The notes beneath the pieces are model-generated. The model worked only from the letters and a program-made list of their open reading frames with translations, was not told the origin of the DNA and ran no database searches. The translations under genes and the position numbers were made by a program. A stretch of DNA of 64,000 bases, from positions 104,389,360-104,453,359 of the forward strand of contig JAPTHN010000003.1 of NCBI GenBank assembly GCA_026936325.1, in the 5' to 3' direction. Below, piece by piece: positions 57,872 through 64,000 of this stretch (the stretch's first letter is position 1; each line of letters begins with the position of its first letter). Origin of the DNA: Platynereis dumerilii (taxonomy: Eukaryota > Annelida > Polychaeta > Phyllodocida > Nereididae).

Positions 57872-59704
57872 AGTCATCCTGAAACTTTCGATCTCCCGGA
57901 GCTTGGGATGATCTTTGTTGAAGCTCTCCTTTAACTTCACGTCGCTCTGACGTCTGTAGTTCTGTTTTAACTTGTCGGTACAATTACTGGCCAATTTCGT
58001 GCCTTGGTTAGGGAGCATCTGTGGAAGATATCATAAATATGTTTGCTGTAAAAAAAAAAGGATAAGTAGATATATTAGCCATTTAGAGAAGTGCCTTTTC
58101 AGACACATGAAAAATCTATGAAACAAAAAAAAATCTCCTATGAAAAAATATGTTGTTCTTGAGACAATGGCCCTGTCCAATGTATTCAAGTGGGTGTAAT
58201 GGCTCTCTGCCACCTTTGCTGTGGCAGAGAGCTGTGTGGAAGTCTTCACGTCGTACTGCATCAATTCCTGCCCTTGGGTCCATTACTATGGTAGTCTTCG
58301 CCATTCACAATTTGGTTGGATCGAAATCCATCTATAAAACAAAAAATATGCCATAATGAACATAATCCACATTGTGCTATCATTTGTGTACATAGCTAAA
58401 AATATATGAGAAAAACTCAACCTTGAGGATGGTTTGATGCTTCTGCTTCACATTTCTGTATTTCTTGCCAGTACGCAAAAGAAACACATGATCCTCCATC
58501 CCCTCATCCGCCACGATTGATGATCTCACAAATTTCATGTAAATTTTGAATGCCCAGAATTCTGCCTTATTCAGGAGGATAGTGGCATCGTACTGCTCAG
58601 CTGAAAATAAAATAAAGTGGTCAAGATTGATGCTACTTTCAACAGGTAGGCCTCAGTTTTAGACTAGGATATATACCTGTCTTATGGTCATCCATCGTGA
58701 TACAATAGAAGCCGTTCCGGAAAACGAAGCTCCCCAAGTTTTCGCCAACGTGGCTCATAAGAAGATTCTGTTAAGAAACAGAGTAGTCAATCATCACATA
58801 TTAGGGCAATGAGAACATCAATCAATTTCAATCCTTAATGAGACTTGGAACAGCTTACAATACTTACTGTGATTACTCCAGGCCTCTGTGAATTCCGTTC
58901 CAAAATGGCTGCCGCCATGATGGCTGTTGCCTTAGCAACCTCGTTGAGGGAGAGGTCGCCTCTGCGAATTCCATTCCAAAATGGCCGCCGCCATGATGGC
59001 TGTTGCCTTAGCAACCTCGTTGAGGGAGAGGTCCCTCTTCTTGTAGATCTTAAATCCATCAATCAGCTCTTTGACTGCATTTGTTGTGTCTGCGATTGAC
59101 AAAATTATAATTTTTTTATATTTGTGAGACATTTGATTTATAATGAAAATTTGTCAATAGGAAATAGTTGGAGATTTAGCAACCTATTTAAAATCAATAA
59201 CCATTTATACTGGGCATGGCCCCCTTCTTCTGCAATTGGCTGGATATAGCCTTCTTCGATCTTCTTTTCTTCTGACGCTGAAGGCAGCCTGACAGTGGCT
59301 TGAAGGCACTCTCCTCCACCGCCGCCTTCAGGCCACCAAGATGGAATGCCGACATTCCTGATGCTGTTCGCGGGCAATATGAACACAGTCGTCCTTGATA
59401 AGTACAGAAATCAAAACAAGCGTTACTTTTAGAACTAGTCGACTAGTTGAACATTTAATTTCTAAGGAATCTTTGAAGCTGACTTTATAATTTGGTGAGA
59501 ATAATACTAACTTATTGATTGCAGGTGTTTGAGTATGTGGCTAGAAGACGTGTCCTCAAAATATTCTTTTGCCACAACATATGCTTTTATGGCATGCATA
59601 TTAAATGCATGCATGACATCCAGGTTGGTGTTGTTGCAGTAGTGCAGGAATGGAGAGACATTGGAGATGTCCTCCCTTATCGTTGCCAAGCTGTTGTCGG
59701 CCTC
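57872..59704 (-). pseudogene. Recombinase-like cassette D
   Basis: Exons: 59512-59704, 59202-59393, 58868-59089, 58677-58767, 58422-58600, 58214-58331 and 57872-58018. The exon-2 frame is open when entered in phase 1 from exon 1 (RRLCSYCPRTASGM...), which sets the correct linker frame (FHLGGLKAAVEESAFKPLS). Exon 7 reads MLPNQGTKLASNRTDKLKQN followed by YRR, with the candidate nucleophilic Tyr. About three breaks: a 76-bp direct duplication within exon 3, a stop in place of the conserved Arg of exon 6, and a 2-nt shortening at the exon-6 donor. Confidence 0.82.
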
Positions 59705-59898
59705 CTGTATAAAGAAAAATGTTCTTTGTTATATTTTAAGCCAGGATGAATTAAGTTATAGAAATTATTGTTGTGCCATTATTATAACACTGACGTCCCC
59801 GGTGTCGAAACAGGTCAAATTGTCCACAGGGCTCATTATTCAACTGTTTGGTGATACATGTATCCTGACAATTGGTGCGATTAATGGGATAAACTTAC

Positions 59899-61813
59899 AG
59901 TCAACCAAAAACTCTCGATCTCCCGGAGCTTGGGATGATCTTTGTTGAAGCTCTCCTTTAGCTTCACGTCGCTCTGACGTCTGTAGTTCTGTTTTAACTT
60001 GTCGGTACGATTACTGGCCAATTTCGTGCCTTGGTTAGGGAGCATTTGTGCAAGATATCACATGTAAAGTAGACACTTGTCTTATACAATTAGCTCATTT
60101 GACTACAATGTTGACAAAGAAATTTCAAATAAAATTACCTTGCCAAACAGTGGCCAAACCAAAATATGTTTGCTGCAAAAAAAATAAAGGATAAGTAGAT
60201 ATATTAGCCATGTAGAGAAGTGCCTTTTTCAGACACATGAAAGACCAATGAAACAAAAAAAAAATTTCCTATGTAAAAATATGTTGTTCTTGAGGCAATG
60301 GCCCTGTCCAATGTATTCAAGTGGGTGTAATGCCTCTCTGCCACCTTTGCTGTGGCAGAGAGCTGTGTGAAAGTCTTCACGTCTTATGGCATCCACACCC
60401 GCCCTCAGATCCATTACTATGGTAGTCTTGGCCATGCGCAATTTGGTTGGATCGAAATCCATCTATAAAACAAAAAATATGCCATAATGAACATAATCCA
60501 CATTGTGCTATCATTTGTGTACATAGCTAAAAATATATGAGAAAAACTCAACCTTGAGGATGGTCTGAAGCTTCTGCTTCACATTTCTGTATTTCTTGCC
60601 TGTGCGAGACAGAAACACATGATCCTCCATCCCCTCATCCGCCACGATTGAAGATCTCACAAATTTCATGTAAATTATAGAATGCCCAGAATTCTGCCTC
60701 ATTCAGGAGGATAGTGGCATCGTACTGCTCAGCTGAAAAAAAAAAAAATAAAGTGGTCAAGATTGATGCCTGAAGGTAGGCCTCAGTTTTAGAGTAGGAT
60801 ATATACCTGTTTTATGGTCATCCATTGTGACGCAAAAGAAGCTGTTGCGGAAAATGAAATTCCCCAGGTTTTCGCCAACGTGGCTCATAAGAAACAGAGT
60901 AGTCAATTATCACATATTAGGGCAATCAGAACATCAATCAATTTCAATCCTTAATGAGACTTGGAACAGGTTACAATACTTACGGTGATTATTCCAGGCC
61001 TCTGCGAATTCCGTTCCAAAATGGCTGCCGCCATGATGGCTGTTGCCTTAGCAACCTCGTTGAGGGAGAGGTCCCTCTTCTTGTAGATCTTAAATCCATC
61101 AATCAGCTGTTTGACTGCATTTGTTGTGTCTGCGATTGACTAAATTATAAATTTTTTATATTTGTGAGACATTTGATTTATAATGAAAATTTGTCAATAG
61201 GAAATAGTTGGAGAACTAGCAACCTATTTAAAATCAATTACCATTTATACTGAGCATGGCCCCATTTTTCTGTAATTGGCTCGTTATAGCCTTCTTTGAT
61301 CTTTTTGACTTCTGACGCTGATAGTGGCTTGAAGGCATTCTCCTCCAACGCCGCCTTCAGGCCACCAAGATGAAATGCTGCCATTCCTGTTGCCGTTCGC
61401 ATGGTTAGGGAACACAGTCGTCCTTGATAAGTACAGAAATCAAAACCAGTGTTACTCTTAGAACTAGTCGACTAGTTGAACATTTAATTTCAAAGGAACC
61501 TTTGAAGCTGACTTTATAATTTGGTGAGAATAATACTAACTTATTGATTGCAGGTGTTTTAATATTAAATTAGAATTAGACTTCTAGCTATTGAGATGTA
61601 TAAGGTTGTATTATACTAACTTATTGAATGTAAGTGTTTGAGGATGTGGCTGGAAGATGTTTCCTCAAAGTATTCCTTCGCTACTACATAGGCCTTAATG
61701 ACATGCGTGTTAAACGCATCCATCACATTCAATGTCTTGTCGTTGCAATAATGGAGGAATCTCGAAACATTGGAGATGTCCTCCCTTATCGTGGTCAAGC
61801 TGTTGTCGGCCTC
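59899..61813 (-). pseudogene. Recombinase-like cassette C
   Basis: Exons: 61621-61813, 61242-61422, 60984-61129, 60807-60893 (approximate), 60553-60732, 60345-60462 and 59899-60045. Exon 1 reads EADNSLTTIREDISNVSRFL and exon 5 ends EDHVFLSRTGKKYRNVKQK. A short duplicated copy of the exon-1 end lies at 61500-61560. About five breaks: an 11-bp deletion in exon 2, loss of the acceptor of exon 4, a 1-nt insertion in exon 5, a 2-nt deletion at the exon-6 donor and a weakened acceptor before exon 7. Confidence 0.82.
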
Positions 61814-62069
61814 CTGCATAAAGAAAAATGTTCTTTGTTATATATCAAGCCAGGATGAATTGAGTTATAGAAATGATTGTGGCGCTATTATAACACTGAC
61901 GTCCCCGTTGTCGAAACGGGTCAAATTGTCCACAGGGTTCATTATTCAAGTTCTAAATAGCCCACACTGGTGCTGATGGGGCGTAAAACACAAACAAACA
62001 AACTCATTATTTAATTGTTTGGTGATACATGTATCTTGACAATTTGTGCAATTAATGTGATAAACTTAC

Positions 62070-63187
62070 AGTCAACCAAAAATTCTCGATCTCCTGGAGC
62101 TTTGGATGATCTTTGCTGAAGCTCTCCTTTAACTTCACATCGCTCCGACGCCTATAGTGCTGTTTCAGCTTGTCGGTACGATTACTGGCCAATTTCGTGC
62201 CTTGGTGGGGGAGCATTTGTGCAAGATATCACATGTAAAGTAAACACTTGACTTATACAATTAGCTCATTTGACTACAATGTTGACAAAGAAAATTCAAA
62301 TAAAATTACCTTGCCAAACTGGCCTAACCAAAATATGTTTGCTGCAAAAAAATAAAGGATATGTAGATATATTAGCTATGTAGAGAAGTGGCTTTTTCAG
62401 ACACATGAAAGACCAATGAAACAAAAAAAACATCTATGAAAAAATATGTTGTTCTTGAGGCAATGGCCCTGTCCAATGTATTCAAGTGGGTGTAATGCCT
62501 CTCTGCCACGCCTTTGCTGTGGCAGAGAGCTGTGTGGAAGTCTTCACGTCTTATGGCATCCACACCCGCCCTCAGATCCATTACTATGGTAGTCTTGGCC
62601 ATGCGCAATTTGGTTGGATCGAAATCCATCTATAAAACAAAAAATATGCCATAATGAACATAATCCACATTGTGCTATCATTTGTGTACATAGCTAAAAA
62701 TATATGAGAAAAACTCAACCTTGAGGATGGTTTGAAGCTTCTGCTTCACATTTCTGTATTTCTTGCCTGTGCGAGACAGAAACACATGATCCTCCATCCC
62801 CTCATCCGCCACGATTGAAGATCTCACAAATTTCATGTAAATTTTGAATACCCAGAATTCTGCCTCATTCAGGAGGATAGTGGCATCATACTGCTCAGCT
62901 GAAAAAAATAAATAAATAAAGTGGTCAAGATTGATGCTACTTTCAACAGGTAGGCCTCAGTTTTAGACTAATAATTTGGTGAGAATAATACTAACTTATA
63001 GATTGCAGTTGTTTTAGAATGTGCCTGGATGATGTTTCCTTGAACACTCCTTAGCCACAACATATGCCTTTATGGCATGCGTATTAAACGCATGCATCAC
63101 ATTCAATGTCTTGTCGTCGCAATAATGGAGGAATCTCGAGATATTGGAGATGTCCTCCCTTCTTGTGGTGAAGCTGTTGTCGGCCTC
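62070..63187 (-). pseudogene. Recombinase-like cassette B, internally deleted
   Basis: Exons present: 62996-63187 (core-binding), 62720-62898, 62510-62629 and 62070-62216. The three middle exons (linker, first-Arg exon and Lys exon) have been removed by a deletion joining intron sequence at about 62970. Exon 6 is intact: 120 nt, MDFDPTKLRMAKTTIVMD to CHSKG, with donor GGC|GTGGCA. Exon 1 is one base short and so shifted. Confidence 0.82.
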
Positions 63188-63462
63188 CTGCATAAAGAAA
63201 AATATTGTTTGTTATATTTCAAGCCAGGAGGAATTGGGTTATAGAAATGATTGTGCCATTATTATAACGACTGTGATGTCACACTGACGTCTCCTGGTGT
63301 CAAAATAAGTCAAATTATCCACAGGGCTCATTATTCCACTTCTAAATAGCCCACACTGGTGCTGATGGGGCGTAAAACACAAACAAACAAACAAATTCAT
63401 TATTCAACTGTTCGGTGATACATGTATCCTGACAATTGGTGCAATTAATGTGATAAACTTAC

Positions 63463-64000
63463 AGTCATCCCAAAACTCTCGATCTCCCGGAGCTTGGGAT
63501 GATCTTTGTTGAAGCTCTCCTTTAACTTCACGTCGCTCTGACGTCTGTAGTGCTGTTTTAACTTGTCGGTACGATTACTGGCCAATTTCGTGCCTTGGTT
63601 AGGGAGCATCTGTGGAAGATATCAAATGTAAGGTAAACACTTGACTTATACAATTAGCTCATTTGACTACAATGTTGACAAAGAAATTTCAAATAAAATG
63701 TCCTTGCCAAACAGTGGCCAAAATATGTTTGCTGCAAAAAAAATAAAGGATAAGTAGATATATTAGCTATGTAGAGAAGTGCCTTTTTCAGACACATGAA
63801 AGACCAATGAAACAAAAAAAAATCTCCTATGAAAAAATATGTTGTTCTTGAGGCAATGGCCCTGTCCAATGTATTCAAGTGGGTGTAATGGCTCTCTGCC
63901 ACGCCTTTTCTGTGGCAGAGAGCTGTGTGGAAGTCTTCACGTCGTACTGCAGCAATTCCTGCCCTTGGGTCAATTACTATTGTAGTCTTCGCCATTCGCA
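63463..64000 (-). CDS. Recombinase-like cassette A, cut by window edge
   Basis: Exon 6 (63903-64000, continuing beyond the window) reads RMAKTTIVIDPRAGIAAVRR then EDFHTALCHRKG, with donor GGC|GTGGCA in phase 0. Exon 7 (63463-63609, 49 codons) reads MLPNQGTKLASNRTDKLKQ to ...FGMT with a good acceptor (CTTCCACAG) and donor (ACT|GTAAGT). Both visible exons are open and have intact splice sites. This is the best-preserved pair for the catalytic His and Tyr. The donor after exon 7, rather than a stop codon, implies splicing onward to cassette B's first exon at 63187, also phase 0. Confidence 0.75.

Noticed and set aside
42368-64000. DIRS-type retroelement as source of the recombinase motifs
   Set aside because: No reverse transcriptase or split repeats are seen, and the recombinase frame is divided by seven conserved introns.

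Overview
This is eukaryotic nuclear DNA from an animal. It has spliced genes with GT-AG introns, tRNA-derived SINEs, an APE-type LINE, hAT/mariner-like DNA transposons and many minisatellites. The gene families and the dense repeat load suggest a marine invertebrate, perhaps an echinoderm, hemichordate or similar; the exact group is inference.

Layout. 1-6.3 kb: no convincing gene; a 2-kb 13-bp minisatellite and several short inverted-repeat elements. 6.5-11.6 kb (+): seven exons of a choline/ethanolamine-kinase-like gene whose N-terminal exon is not visible, with a 31-copy 38-bp minisatellite in its first visible intron. 12.3-20.95 kb: an almost intact 6.5-kb LINE (+) whose ORF1 ends in a KH-like domain and whose ORF2 is split by a 747-bp hAT MITE; a 1.3-kb inverted copy of its 3' end abuts its 5' end. 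23.1-27.1 kb (+): a five-exon SLC16-type monocarboxylate transporter. 28.4-33.4 kb (-): a five-exon SLC25 mitochondrial carrier, head-to-head (375 bp between start codons) with 33.8-36.5 kb (+) NFKBIL1 in six exons. 36.6-41.6 kb: a 150-bp tandem repeat, a decayed mariner, MITEs, and a minus-strand hypothetical gene carrying 26 copies of a pentapeptide-coding 15/16-bp repeat.

42.4-64 kb (-): the most unusual part. A seven-exon cassette, 1068 nt or 356 codons when complete, is repeated head-to-tail at least six times. It encodes what reads as a tyrosine-recombinase-like protein: a core-binding domain followed by a catalytic domain with recognisable Arg, Lys, Arg, His and Tyr positions. The last exon of one cassette and the first exon of the next are both in phase 0, and the intron between them is only about 190-310 bp with no stop-codon exon or room for an obvious promoter. 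The array therefore looks like one reading unit made of repeated recombinase modules, or its decayed remains: every complete cassette seen here carries breaks. One cassette exon is split by an 11.2-kb foldback element with arms of about 4.8 kb, 4-bp target duplication and further palindromic elements nested inside each arm.

The housekeeping-type genes (kinase, transporter, carrier, NFKBIL1) are unrelated in function. The carrier and NFKBIL1 probably share a promoter. All intron-exon models were built by eye from reading-frame continuity and splice-site phase, without transcript data.
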